Below, piece by piece: positions 55,365 through 62,866 of a stretch of 64,000 bases of DNA (position 1 is its first letter; every line of letters starts with the position of its first letter). The translations under genes were made by a program, and so were the position numbers. This DNA is from Streptomyces rubiginosohelvolus. Lineage in GTDB: Bacteria; Actinomycetota; Actinomycetes; Streptomycetales; Streptomycetaceae. The stretch is from contig NZ_BMTW01000003.1 of the NCBI RefSeq assembly GCF_014649875.1, forward strand, positions 248,001-312,000, given 5' to 3'. The notes beneath the pieces were generated by a model that ran no database searches, had not been told where the DNA came from, and was given only the letters and a program-made list of their open reading frames with translations.

Positions 55365-56006
55365 TCACCGCCCCGGCGGACGGCACAGCGCGAAGGTGAA
55401 ACGGTCGGCGGCTTCGCCGGGCGTGACCGACTGGCGGCGTCCCGGCACGTCGTGGACGGCGGCCGCGCCCTCGTCCCGGAGCCGGTCGACACCGGCGTCA
55501 CGGCTCATCACGTCCGCGTAGGCGCGGACGTCCACCTCGGTGAGGTCCGTACGGCCCCGCTCGGTGTACTGCTGGAGAAGATCGGCGACGTCCGGGGCGA
55601 ACCGCAGAACGGTCACCGGGGCGCCGAAGCGCCGGGCCAGGCCGATGAGCCGCTCCCGCGCCTGGGGCGTGACATTCGTCGACTCGGCGATCACGCTGAG
55701 CCCGGCGGAGAGCCGGGCGACGATGCGACGGTCGCGCTCCTCGAAGATCCGCGCGTCGGCGGCGTCGGCCGCGCCGGAGTCGGCCGACTCGGCCGAAGCG
55801 CCGAACAGCTCCGTACGAATCTCGTCGCTGGACACCACCGCCTCCACGTCGACCTGCCGCCGCTCGACCAGCGCCCGGACGAAGCCCGTCTTGCCGGAGG
55901 CGGGCGGACCGACGAGGACGACGAGTCCGGCGGGAATCCGGATCGGCGGGGTGAGGTCGTGGGGGCGAGGGTGACCGCCTGCGCGGTCCGGTGAGTTCTC
56001 CGGCAC
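55365..56006 (-). CDS. P-loop kinase, polynucleotide-kinase-like (AAA_33)
   Basis: 213-aa P-loop NTPase: Walker A VGPPASGKTGF near residue 35, VVSSDEIRTELFG, and AESTNVTPQARERLIGLARR. This is the layout of the kinase domain of bacterial Pnkp and of tRNA-kinase-like proteins, which phosphorylate 5'-OH nucleic-acid ends. No phosphatase or ligase domain is attached. GTG 56006 (VPENSPDRAG) is the start nearest the fold. Confidence 0.75.
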   Translation of the reverse strand: MPENSPDRAGGHPRPHDLTPPIRIPAGLVVLVGPPASGKTGFVRALVERRQVDVEAVVSSDEIRTELFGASAESADSGAADAADARIFEERDRRIVARLSAGLSVIAESTNVTPQARERLIGLARRFGAPVTVLRFAPDVADLLQQYTERGRTDLTEVDVRAYADVMSRDAGVDRLRDEGAAAVHDVPGRRQSVTPGEAADRFTFALCRPPGR

Positions 56007-56091
56007 GGGCCCATCCTGCCGGGTGCGGCACAGGTCCGCCTCGGCCGGTGGGCAGGAGCGCACCGCCCCGCCGAGCAGCCGCCCCCAAGAG

Positions 56092-56499
56092 TCACTCCGG
56101 CTCGCGGACCGCTTCCACCGCCTCCCGGACATCCGGGTGCGGGTCGTCGGCCAGGCCGTCCAGCAGTTCGGCAACACCGGGAGTGGACCAGCGGGCGACC
56201 GCCCACACCAACTCCTCCCGCACCCCGGGGTCGGGGTGGGCCGCGAGGCGCTTCAACCGGTCGACCGGGCCGCGCCGACGCATGCCGAACCAGTGCAGGG
56301 CCTCCCGCAGCGCGGCCGGGTTCGCGGGGTCACCGGCTTCGACGCGGGCGAGGAGCACCGTGACGGGTGGCGGCGGGCCGTCCAACGGATGCGGCAACCG
56401 CTCGCGCAGGCGCCGCGCCCCGTACCCGCCGCGCACGCGGCACCCGAAGCAGGTGCAGGGGCGCACACCGTGTGCGTCCGGGAGGTACCGCCAGCCCAC
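56092..56499 (-). CDS. HEAT-repeat protein, possibly 5'-truncated
   Basis: 135 aa with a CTCFGC cysteine motif (about residues 15-20) and C-terminal HEAT-type helices (LAAHPDPGVREELVWAVARW, DDPHPDVREAVEAVRE). The frame continues upstream with protein-like sequence (GSFGWYGYRIRSAPQVVGW) but without a start codon before 56560, so the annotated GTG may not be the original start. The role is unknown, probably protein binding. Confidence 0.6.
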   Translation of the reverse strand: MGWRYLPDAHGVRPCTCFGCRVRGGYGARRLRERLPHPLDGPPPPVTVLLARVEAGDPANPAALREALHWFGMRRRGPVDRLKRLAAHPDPGVREELVWAVARWSTPGVAELLDGLADDPHPDVREAVEAVREPE

Positions 56500-56592
56500 G
56501 ACCTGCGGCGCGCTGCGGATCCGGTACCCGTACCAGCCGAACGAGCCCTGAACACGCGCCCGCCACCCGCGCCGAGTTCCCCGCGGGGCGCC

Positions 56593-56865
56593 TCAGATCT
56601 CCTGGGGGTGGCCGCCGTCGCCCTCGACGACGAGCCGGTCCGTGCCGGGCTCCTCCGCCCCCTCGACGACCGTCACGTCGACCGTGCCGTCGCCGGTGGT
56701 GTCGAACTGGTAGAGATCCGCTCTGCCGTCGCCGGTCGTGTCCGTCATCCACACGTCCGGCTTGCCGTCGCCGTTGGTGTCGGCGCTGAGGAGGAGGTGG
56801 TTCTCCTCGCCCTGGGTCGGAGCCACTTCTTCAGTACCTGTGTCGGTGCTTATGTTGGTTTCCAT
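56593..56865 (-). CDS. Small Asp-rich calcium-type repeat protein
   Basis: 90-aa acidic protein with three tandem DxxGDGxxD units (ADTNGDGKPDVWMTD, TTGDGRADLYQFD, TTGDGTVDVTVVE; about residues 28-70). These resemble EF-hand/dockerin or FG-GAP calcium loops. There is no signal peptide, so it is probably cytoplasmic, or exported by another route. ATG 56865 (METNISTDTG) is preferred to a GTG eight codons upstream. Confidence 0.7.
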   Translation of the reverse strand: METNISTDTGTEEVAPTQGEENHLLLSADTNGDGKPDVWMTDTTGDGRADLYQFDTTGDGTVDVTVVEGAEEPGTDRLVVEGDGGHPQEI

Positions 56866-56925
56866 GGCGGCCGGTTGCCCCCGGGCCATGGTTCAAAACC
56901 GCTCGGAGCGCGGCATCGCGATCCG

Positions 56926-58236
56926 CTACGACAGGGCCGCCGAGTCCTGCGGCGTGAGTTGGTCGATGATCTGCTTCGTGAGCTCGATGGCGGGTGCCGT
57001 GCCGTCGGGTGACTGGTTGAGGTTGGTGAGCACCACGATGGTGGTGCGGCTGCCCGGGTCGTAGCCCATGAAGCTGTTGTAGCCCGGGATCTCACCGTCG
57101 TGGCCGATGTATCCCAGGATGTTCGCGACGCCCAGGCCGTAAGTCGGTGCCCCGGGGAGGTCGGAGGTCGGCACGAAGGTCAGTCTTTCGCGTTGCACTG
57201 CGGGGCTGAGCAGGGTTCCCGTGGCGAGGGTCTTCGCCCAGCGACGCAGGTCGTCCGCCGTGGAGACGGCCGCTCCGGCGGACCACGCCAATGAGGCGTT
57301 GTCGCGCGTGGCGTTTCTGGGGTTGCCCGCCGACCAGTCTGCCCAGGCCGCGTCCTTGCCGGTCAGGACCGGGGCGGTCAGGCTGTCCACGTTGTCGATG
57401 AACATGTAGCCCTGAGCGTGTGGACGGGGGATCGAGCGACCGTTGGCGAAGCTGGTCTCCTCAAGTCCGGCCGGTTCGAAGACGCGTTCTCGGAGGAGGC
57501 GGGCGAGCGGTCGGCCTGTGACCTGCTCGGCGATGAGGCCGAGCAGCACGTAGTTGGTGTTGGAGTAGTGGTACCCGGTGCCTGGGGGAAAGTAGACAGG
57601 ATGGCGGAAGGCGATGTCGAGGAGCTCCTGCGGGGACCAGTAGCGCTCCGGCTGCTGGTCGAGTTGCCGGTTGAAGCGGGGGTCCTCGGCGTAGTTGTAC
57701 AGGCCGCTGGTCATCTGCAGGAGCTGGCGGATGGTGATGCGCCTGCCGTTCGGTACGCCTTGGCGGTATGCCGCCACGGGCTTGTCCAGGGCGAGTCTGC
57801 CCTCCTGGACGAGTTGCAGGATCACCGTTCCGGTGAAGGTCTTCGTGATGCTGCCGACCCGCATGTGGTCGCGGGCACTGATCGGCGTCCCGGTCGCCAG
57901 GTCCGCGGTGCCCAGCGCTGTGGTCCAGGTGCCTTGCGCGGGTGTGGACACGGACACGATGGCACCGGGAACGCGCAGCCGCTGCATGTGGGCCAGCAGA
58001 TCCGCTGTCAGTTTCCGCGTGAAGGGTGTGTCCTGGGCGTCCTGAGAAGCGCGGGCGTCGGCGGACGCGACGGTGGTCGGGCCCCTGGGGACCGCAGGAG
58101 CGGGGGTGGCCATGGCGATGGCGATCGCACCGGCCGTCAGCGCGGCTGCCATGAGGCGCGGTCTCCGGGTGCGGGTGCCGAGTACGCGCGTTCCCGCCGT
58201 GCCGGGACGGACTTGTGCTCTCTGCCTGGGGTGCAT
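56926..58236 (-). CDS. Secreted serine hydrolase (class C beta-lactamase/DD-peptidase fold)
   Basis: 436-aa exported serine hydrolase. Signal region RRPRLMAAALTAGAIAIAMA, nucleophile motif S-x-x-K in RVGSITKTFTG, tyrosine motif YHYSNTNY and third motif GHDGEIPG near the end. This is the DD-carboxypeptidase/esterase arrangement in which KTG is HxG. Likely acts on peptidoglycan stem peptides or esters; activity as a beta-lactamase is not implied. Confidence 0.88.
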   Translation of the reverse strand: MHPRQRAQVRPGTAGTRVLGTRTRRPRLMAAALTAGAIAIAMATPAPAVPRGPTTVASADARASQDAQDTPFTRKLTADLLAHMQRLRVPGAIVSVSTPAQGTWTTALGTADLATGTPISARDHMRVGSITKTFTGTVILQLVQEGRLALDKPVAAYRQGVPNGRRITIRQLLQMTSGLYNYAEDPRFNRQLDQQPERYWSPQELLDIAFRHPVYFPPGTGYHYSNTNYVLLGLIAEQVTGRPLARLLRERVFEPAGLEETSFANGRSIPRPHAQGYMFIDNVDSLTAPVLTGKDAAWADWSAGNPRNATRDNASLAWSAGAAVSTADDLRRWAKTLATGTLLSPAVQRERLTFVPTSDLPGAPTYGLGVANILGYIGHDGEIPGYNSFMGYDPGSRTTIVVLTNLNQSPDGTAPAIELTKQIIDQLTPQDSAALS

Positions 58237-58400
58237 CTGTGAGCCTCGATCCGCAGCAAGGGATGTGACCCCGCATGATTTAGCACCTGCTCGTCACTCC
58301 CGCCCCGGTTCAGCCACTGGTGGGCGTGGTGCGCCCGGTCGGCCGGCAGACCGCCGGGGCCGTCTCCCTGCGAGATCAGGGAAGATCCCGTGTTGTGAGT

Positions 58401-58913
58401 ATGGGCATCTCCGGCTTCGAGCCGACCTTCCTCGTCGGGCTGGAAGCCGTCCGCGAGAACCACGGACCACGCTTTGCGGCGCTTGGCGGGCGGCGACTGA
58501 CCGGGTACGCAGTCGTGCGCTTCGTGGAGGACGGGGAGTGGTTCGCCGATTGCCCGGTGCTGTTGGACTTCGAGGGCGTGCGGGTCGAGATCTGCCACTG
58601 GAAATTCGATGAGCTGTCAATCAGCTGGGACACCATCGACACCACAGCCGTGATCACCGGCTGGCAGTGGTCAGAGTTCACGCCGACGTGGTCCAGCGCG
58701 GACGAACGGCTCGAACCGTTCGTCGGCCAGGAACTCCGCGAAGTTTCCCTGCTTGAGTGGCGCCCGTCGGGCCAGGACCTGGCCGACGGCACCATCGCCG
58801 TCGAGTTCGCCTTCGACGCGGGTCGCTTCTGCATCGCCAACGGCCTCGACGAGAACAGCATTGAAGTGGGCGATCCCCACCCAGACTTCGTGCGGCATCA
58901 GCTTGGCTCGTGA
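58401..58913 (+). CDS. Hypothetical cytoplasmic protein
   Basis: 170-aa acidic, Trp-rich protein (CHWKFDELSISWDTIDTT, VITGWQWSEFTPTW) with no signal peptide, membrane segment or motif I recognise. The layout is reminiscent of small immunity-type or SUKH-like proteins, but I do not claim that. ATG 58401 is taken; GTG 58395 is possible. It ends before a strong hairpin at 58970-58994. Confidence 0.6.
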   Translation: MGISGFEPTFLVGLEAVRENHGPRFAALGGRRLTGYAVVRFVEDGEWFADCPVLLDFEGVRVEICHWKFDELSISWDTIDTTAVITGWQWSEFTPTWSSADERLEPFVGQELREVSLLEWRPSGQDLADGTIAVEFAFDAGRFCIANGLDENSIEVGDPHPDFVRHQLGS

Positions 58914-58969
58914 GGGTCGGCTGAACACAACGGCTTCCGGGCCCCTGGCTTCAAACAGCCTGAGGCAGT

Positions 58970-58994
58970 CCCCGCCGTGCACGGCACGGCGGGG
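58970..58994. terminator. Bidirectional terminator hairpin
   Basis: CCCCGCCGTGC (58970-58980) and GCACGGCGGGG (58984-58994) form a perfect 11-bp stem, loop ACG, between convergent genes. Confidence 0.8.
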
Positions 58995-59013
58995 CGTCCT
59001 CCTGCTCTGTTCG

Positions 59014-59223
59014 TCAGACGGTGTCGAACGTCCCGCCCCGCACGCCCGCGACGAACGCCGCGAAGGCGGTGGCGGGGACAGCGACCACGGGGCCGTCGAC
59101 GGCCTTGGAGTCACGGACCGGGACGATGCCGTGCGATGCGGTGAGGTTCGCGGCGACCTCGATGCAGTTGCCGCCGTTGTTGCTGTACGAGGACTTGAAC
59201 CATCGGGGGGATTCGGTCGTCAC
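59014..59223 (-). CDS. DUF397 protein
   Basis: 69-aa member of DUF397, a Streptomyces family paired with XRE-DUF5753 regulators. The signature RWFKSSYSNNGGNCIEVAAN, then VRDSKAVDGP and FVAGVRGG are all present. The ATG overlaps the regulator's stop by 4 bases (ATGA), so it is coupled to it. Some such pairs act in development or antibiotic control. Confidence 0.95.
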   Translation of the reverse strand: MTTESPRWFKSSYSNNGGNCIEVAANLTASHGIVPVRDSKAVDGPVVAVPATAFAAFVAGVRGGTFDTV

Positions 59224-60047
59224 AGGGTGCCCTTTCGCAACTGGCTGATCTTGGCCACCGACGCCGTCTGCGACAGCGACGCGCCCTGAAGTTGATGGTA
59301 GGCCGTCAGTATGGGCAGGACGAACGAGCTTTCCCGGTCGAGGTGCCCCTGAGTCTGCGACTCGGCGTAGCAGATCACGGACCGGTCCGGCAGCGTCAGA
59401 ATGCTGACCGGCAGGTCGAACGTCCGCTGTTCACCGATCTCGTACGGAGCCACCTGGAGCAGGGTGTTGGGCAGCTCGGCGAACTCCACCAGCCGGTCCA
59501 GCTGGGCGTTCATGACAGCGGAGCCTCCGACCGGACGGCGAATACAGCTTTCGTCCATGGTCACGAAGAGCATGGGCGGATTCGGCCGCGCCAAAGCCGC
59601 TTGGCGCTCCGCCAGGAAGGACACGCGTTCGTCGGCCTGCTCCGGCGTGATCGCTCCCCGCCGTACGGCACTGTCGGCCAGGACCCGGGCGTACTCCGGC
59701 GTCTGCAACAGTCCAGGAATGATCCCGACTTCGTAGAGCCTGATCTCCACCGCCCGGCCCTCGTAGCGCGCGTACTCCGGGAAGCCCTCCAGCAGGGTCA
59801 GGTCCTTCATCGCCTGGACCAAGCGGCTGAATTTGTCGCCGGTCCCCAGCGCCCTGTCAACACTTCTCGCGAAGCGTGGAGTCGGAGAACGACGACCAGT
59901 TTCCACGGCCGAAATATGCGTCCCCGAGCAGCCCATGCGGCCGGCTAACTCATCCTGCGTCCAGCCGCGCGCGTCTCTGGCCTGCCTCAACTGCAAACCG
60001 AAGGAAACGTCCGGATCCTCGGGATCGAGCTGCTTGCGATTCACCAT
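59220..60047 (-). CDS. XRE-family regulator with DUF5753
   Basis: 275 aa: an XRE HTH (LRQARDARGWTQDELAGRMG, HISAVETGRRSPTPRFA, about residues 18-60) and the DUF5753 sensor domain (LYEVGIIPGLLQTPEYARVL, FVTMDESCIRRPVGG, VICYAESQTQGHL). These proteins resemble WhiJ/AbaA-orfA regulators. It is divergent from a five-gene cluster of small ORFs and cotranscribed with the DUF397 gene. Confidence 0.92.
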   Translation of the reverse strand: MVNRKQLDPEDPDVSFGLQLRQARDARGWTQDELAGRMGCSGTHISAVETGRRSPTPRFARSVDRALGTGDKFSRLVQAMKDLTLLEGFPEYARYEGRAVEIRLYEVGIIPGLLQTPEYARVLADSAVRRGAITPEQADERVSFLAERQAALARPNPPMLFVTMDESCIRRPVGGSAVMNAQLDRLVEFAELPNTLLQVAPYEIGEQRTFDLPVSILTLPDRSVICYAESQTQGHLDRESSFVLPILTAYHQLQGASLSQTASVAKISQLRKGTL

Positions 60048-60123
60048 GCCGAAGCCCTAACTCTCTGAGCAAAACTCGCAGGTTGAAGACAAGGCCGACC
60101 CTAGGTCACGCTGAATCGCCCCG

Positions 60124-60148
60124 GTAGCCAAACGGCTACGGAGAGGAG
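60124..60148 (+). promoter_or_regulatory. Hairpin next to the ribosome-binding site of the small-gene cluster
   Basis: GTAGCC-AAAC-GGCTAC (60124-60139) abuts the Shine-Dalgarno GAGAGGAG (60141-60148) of the first small gene. It could modulate initiation or mark an operator. Confidence 0.35.
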
Positions 60149-60154
60149 CGATCG

Positions 60155-60415
60155 ATGTACGGCGAGAACTTACGCCCGAATAGCCAGGAACCCCCCGACC
60201 TCCCCGCCCTCGGAACCCTCATGGTCGACACCAGCCGCGCCGACCGCGTGGGCGAATTCCGAGGCGTCGCCGGCCCCTACTGGTCGCTCCGGCCCGTCGG
60301 AGGCGGCGCGGAGTGGGAGGTCGAGCCCCGCCACGTACGCCCCGCGCTCCTCATAGAGCAGCTCCGCGCCCGTACCGCGCGGCTCAACGCCCGCAGCCGG
60401 GGTGAGGTCCTGTGA
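60155..60415 (+). CDS. Small conserved-type protein, first of a five-gene cluster
   Basis: 86 aa: MYGENLRPNSQEPPDLPALG, then LMVDTSRADRVGEFRG, YWSLRPVGGGAEWEVEPRHV. Beta-rich centre (a small barrel-like pattern) and a basic helix at the C-terminus. I recognise it only as a type often seen beside XRE-DUF397 pairs. Strong GAGAGGAG site. It overlaps the next gene by 4 bases. Confidence 0.75.
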   Translation: MYGENLRPNSQEPPDLPALGTLMVDTSRADRVGEFRGVAGPYWSLRPVGGGAEWEVEPRHVRPALLIEQLRARTARLNARSRGEVL

Positions 60416-60618
60416 ATCCGCATCCGCAGCCGCACCCCCTCGCCGAACTCGTCCGGATCGAGTCCGACCCGGCCTACCGAGCGCTCTTCTGCGCCGAGTT
60501 GGACGCAGCCATCCAGGACCGCTTCGCGAACCGCGCCGCCGTGGTCGCTGAGGTCCAGGCGGCGGCCGACCGGCTGCGGGCGTTGATCCTGCACGGCGAA
60601 CCCGGGCCGTCCACATGA
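60412..60618 (+). CDS. Small helical protein of the cluster
   Basis: 68 aa, mostly helical: PLAELVRIESDPAYRALFCA and AAVVAEVQAAADRLRALIL, an amphipathic coiled-coil-like stretch. The GTG start overlaps the preceding stop, and its own stop overlaps the next ATG by 4 bases, so translation is coupled on both sides. Function unknown. Confidence 0.7.
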   Translation: MNPHPQPHPLAELVRIESDPAYRALFCAELDAAIQDRFANRAAVVAEVQAAADRLRALILHGEPGPST

Positions 60619-61001
60619 CGCGGCGCGTCACCGGGTACGCCGCCGAGGTCACCGTCTCCGACGGGCAGCGGTTCGCCTCGCTCGGCGGGGTCGTCGTACG
60701 GAACCGGCGGCTCGTCCTCCTCTGGCTCCGGCGGCAGGCCCTCCGGCTGGCCAACGGTCACGGGCTCCCCCTCGCGCCCGAGCCCGTACGGCTGTCGACC
60801 GGCGACGATGTACAGCCGGTTCACTTCCACGGCTCGGACGCACCTGACGAGTTGCGCCGCTGGGCCACCCACAGCGCTCACCAGGACCACGCGATACAGG
60901 CCCTGGAGGCGGGGTTTCCCGCGCTGTTCACCGTTCTCGATCCCGCCGTCGGGCTGAGCCTGACGCTCGCCGGGTGGCGCGGCCGCCCCGGCGACCGGTA
61001 G
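60615..61001 (+). CDS. Hypothetical protein of the cluster
   Basis: 128 aa. An N-terminal beta pattern (ASLGGVVVRNRRLVLLWLRR) is followed by a His-rich segment (VHFHGSDAPDELRRWATHSA) that might bind metal. No family recognised. ATG overlaps the preceding stop by 4 bases; the next gene begins 29 bp downstream with its own GGAG site. Confidence 0.65.
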   Translation: MTRRVTGYAAEVTVSDGQRFASLGGVVVRNRRLVLLWLRRQALRLANGHGLPLAPEPVRLSTGDDVQPVHFHGSDAPDELRRWATHSAHQDHAIQALEAGFPALFTVLDPAVGLSLTLAGWRGRPGDR

Positions 61002-61030
61002 TCCCCCGCCACGAAACGGAGTTGGACGTC

Positions 61031-61441
61031 GTGCTCCAGTGCTCCGCCGTCACGTTACTTCCGCCCGACGCCGTGCTGCGGCTCGCCGCCCCGGGCGCAG
61101 ACGGCCCCGAAGACCCCGAGCCGTACGTCCTGTGCGAACTCGGCGAGCACGACAGCACCCCCACCGGCCCGCACACCGAACACGCCGCCTACCTCGGCCC
61201 CGGCCGAACGCCGGACTCACCGGCGCTCTGGTTCTTCTGGACCGGCAGCGGCCCCGGACGCACCCACCGGGCCGTGTCCGCCCCCTGGTGCCCCGCCGTC
61301 CTCCGTCGGCTCGACTCCGGCCTCGTACGGCGGTGCGCGCTCTTCGACCACCACCCCGCGTCCCACTCCTGGGACGTGACCGACCCGCTCGGCGACCTGA
61401 TCGCGGAGCGGCTCGTCTCCGGCGGCTCCCCCGAAGGGTGA
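61031..61441 (+). CDS. Hypothetical protein, paralogue A of a tandem pair
   Basis: 136 aa, starting VLQCSAVTLLPPDAVLRLAA and containing VLCELGEHDSTPTGPH, WFFWTGSG, APWCPAVL, CALFDHHPASHSWDVTDP. The ordered Cys, His and Trp residues suggest a small metal or ligand site. It shares this pattern with the next gene. GTG start after CGGAG. Function unknown. Confidence 0.7.
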   Translation: MLQCSAVTLLPPDAVLRLAAPGADGPEDPEPYVLCELGEHDSTPTGPHTEHAAYLGPGRTPDSPALWFFWTGSGPGRTHRAVSAPWCPAVLRRLDSGLVRRCALFDHHPASHSWDVTDPLGDLIAERLVSGGSPEG

Positions 61442-61450
61442 TCCGTAACC

Positions 61451-61819
61451 GTGAACCAGTGCACCGCCGTCGCGTTACTGCCGCCCCCGGAGCACGTACT
61501 CGCTCTGTCGGCCCCCGGCCATCGCCCCGAGGCCGGACACGTCCTCTGCGAGCTGGGCGAGGGCCACGACGGCGATCACTCCGCGATGCTGTGGGACGAG
61601 GGCGGACGGCCAGGAAGCGCCGTCTGGGTCCGGTGGGACCGGAAGCGCGCCCGGCTCCTGCCACTCCCCTGGTGTCCCGCCCGCGCCTCCCGGAAGGCGG
61701 ACGACGCGTGCGGGCTGTTCGCCGGGCACCCGTCCGGGCACGGCTGGGAGATAACCGACCCCACCGACGAAGCCATCACGCGGGACCTGGCCCGGCGGCA
61801 TCCGCACCTGTTCCGCTAG
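61451..61819 (+). CDS. Hypothetical protein, paralogue B of a tandem pair
   Basis: 122 aa, starting VNQCTAVALLPPPEHVLALS with VLCELGEGHDGDH, WVRWDRKR, PWCPARAS, CGLFAGHPSGHGWEITDP. These align block by block with the preceding gene, so the two arose by duplication. GTG start 9 bp after the previous stop. Last gene of the cluster. Confidence 0.7.
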   Translation: MNQCTAVALLPPPEHVLALSAPGHRPEAGHVLCELGEGHDGDHSAMLWDEGGRPGSAVWVRWDRKRARLLPLPWCPARASRKADDACGLFAGHPSGHGWEITDPTDEAITRDLARRHPHLFR

Positions 61820-61845
61820 GCCGTGTTCCGCGTCGCGGCGCCGAC

Positions 61846-62610
61846 TCAGCCGGCACCGCTGCTCAGCCTTTCGATCTCGGCGAGCACACCGTCCACATGA
61901 GGTCGGACCCGCGTCCCCAACGCCTCGCTCCAGCTTTCCTCCGCGTATGAGCAGGTGAGGTAGAGCTGTCTGGCGTGCTCCAGCACGGCTCGGTGCTCAG
62001 GAGGGAGTTGGCCGACGGCCCAGTCGGCGGCAGCGTCCTTCGGCATGATCCGGCCGGTGGCGAGCGTGGCCCAGATGCGCGCGAGGGTCAGCAGGACGTT
62101 GCGGGTGTCGCCCTCCAGGTCGTCGAGCAGTTCGGGAATGCCCGCCACGCTCGCCCGGACCAGGTCGGCGTGCGGGACGGGGTCGAGGACCTGGGCCGGC
62201 CGGGGGCCGGTGAGGGGGGCGTCGCCCGTCAGCGTCATCGAGATCAGCAGGGCCAGATCGGGCATAGGCTCCGCCCGGGGCACCGTCCCGGCCTCGTAGT
62301 CGGCGCGCAGCCACTCGCCGTACAGGAAATCGCAGGTAGGAGAGTAACGCCAGGGCCGCACCTCGGACTGGACGACCACGGTGAGCTCGACCGGGCGGGC
62401 CGTGTCCCCAGAGCCGGAAATGCTGAGCAGGCCTTCGAGAAGCGCCCGACGTTCTTGCTCGTCCATCGACCTCCGGGAAACGAGCAGGACGTCCACGTCG
62501 CTGGCCGGTTTGAGACCTCCGAGCACGGAAGATCCGTGCAGGTAGGCGCCGATGAGATTCCCGCCCAGCACACGGTCGGCCCATCCCACGGTCTCCCGAA
62601 GCTGATTCAT
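61846..62610 (-). CDS. Aminoglycoside adenylyltransferase-like (AadA/ANT(3'')-type)
   Basis: 254-aa nucleotidyltransferase, close to the 260-aa AadA size. The catalytic motif is GAYLHGSSVLGGLKPASDVD with VDVLLVSRR, then VELTVVVQSEVRPWRYSP, CDFLYGEWLRADYEAG, DPVPHADLVRAS and LARIWATLATGRIMPKDAA, all in AadA order. It would inactivate streptomycin or spectinomycin if genuine. ATG 62610 matches the family N-terminus. Divergent from a leader-ORF/hydrolase unit. Confidence 0.82.
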   Translation of the reverse strand: MNQLRETVGWADRVLGGNLIGAYLHGSSVLGGLKPASDVDVLLVSRRSMDEQERRALLEGLLSISGSGDTARPVELTVVVQSEVRPWRYSPTCDFLYGEWLRADYEAGTVPRAEPMPDLALLISMTLTGDAPLTGPRPAQVLDPVPHADLVRASVAGIPELLDDLEGDTRNVLLTLARIWATLATGRIMPKDAAADWAVGQLPPEHRAVLEHARQLYLTCSYAEESWSEALGTRVRPHVDGVLAEIERLSSGAG

Positions 62611-62700
62611 CGCGCCAGTGTCTCCCGCCGTCCTGCCTGGCTGCGGTCCGGACTGCGCCAGGTGTCGAACAGCCGGACAGGGGCCGGCCCGGAAAACCTT

Positions 62701-62730
62701 TTGGCGGCCCCCGACCCTCCCTGCTACGTT
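62701..62730 (+). promoter_or_regulatory. Candidate promoter of the leader-ORF/hydrolase unit
   Basis: TTGGCG (62701-62706) and TACGTT (62725-62730) are separated by 18 bp, a plausible HrdB-type promoter. The leader ORF starts 38 bp later. Confidence 0.45.
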
Positions 62731-62767
62731 TTCGCGAGCCGTGCTGAAGACCGAGGAGGTGGTACCC

Positions 62768-62821
62768 GTGAACGCAATGTCGACATGGGTGCTCCCCTGC
62801 GGGGTCACGGTCGGGCGATAG
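62768..62821 (+). CDS. 17-aa leader peptide ORF
   Basis: GTG-initiated 17-codon frame VNAMSTWVLPCGVTVGR ending in TAG, preceded 7 nt upstream by a very strong GAGGAGG. It ends 45 bp before the hydrolase start. The good ribosome-binding site and position suggest a translated leader that could control the downstream gene. No run of a single amino acid codon is seen, so classical amino-acid attenuation is unlikely. Confidence 0.5.
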   Translation: MNAMSTWVLPCGVTVGR

Positions 62822-62866
62822 GTCGTCCGGGAGCGCCGTTCACGCGCACTTCCGAAAGGCACGACC

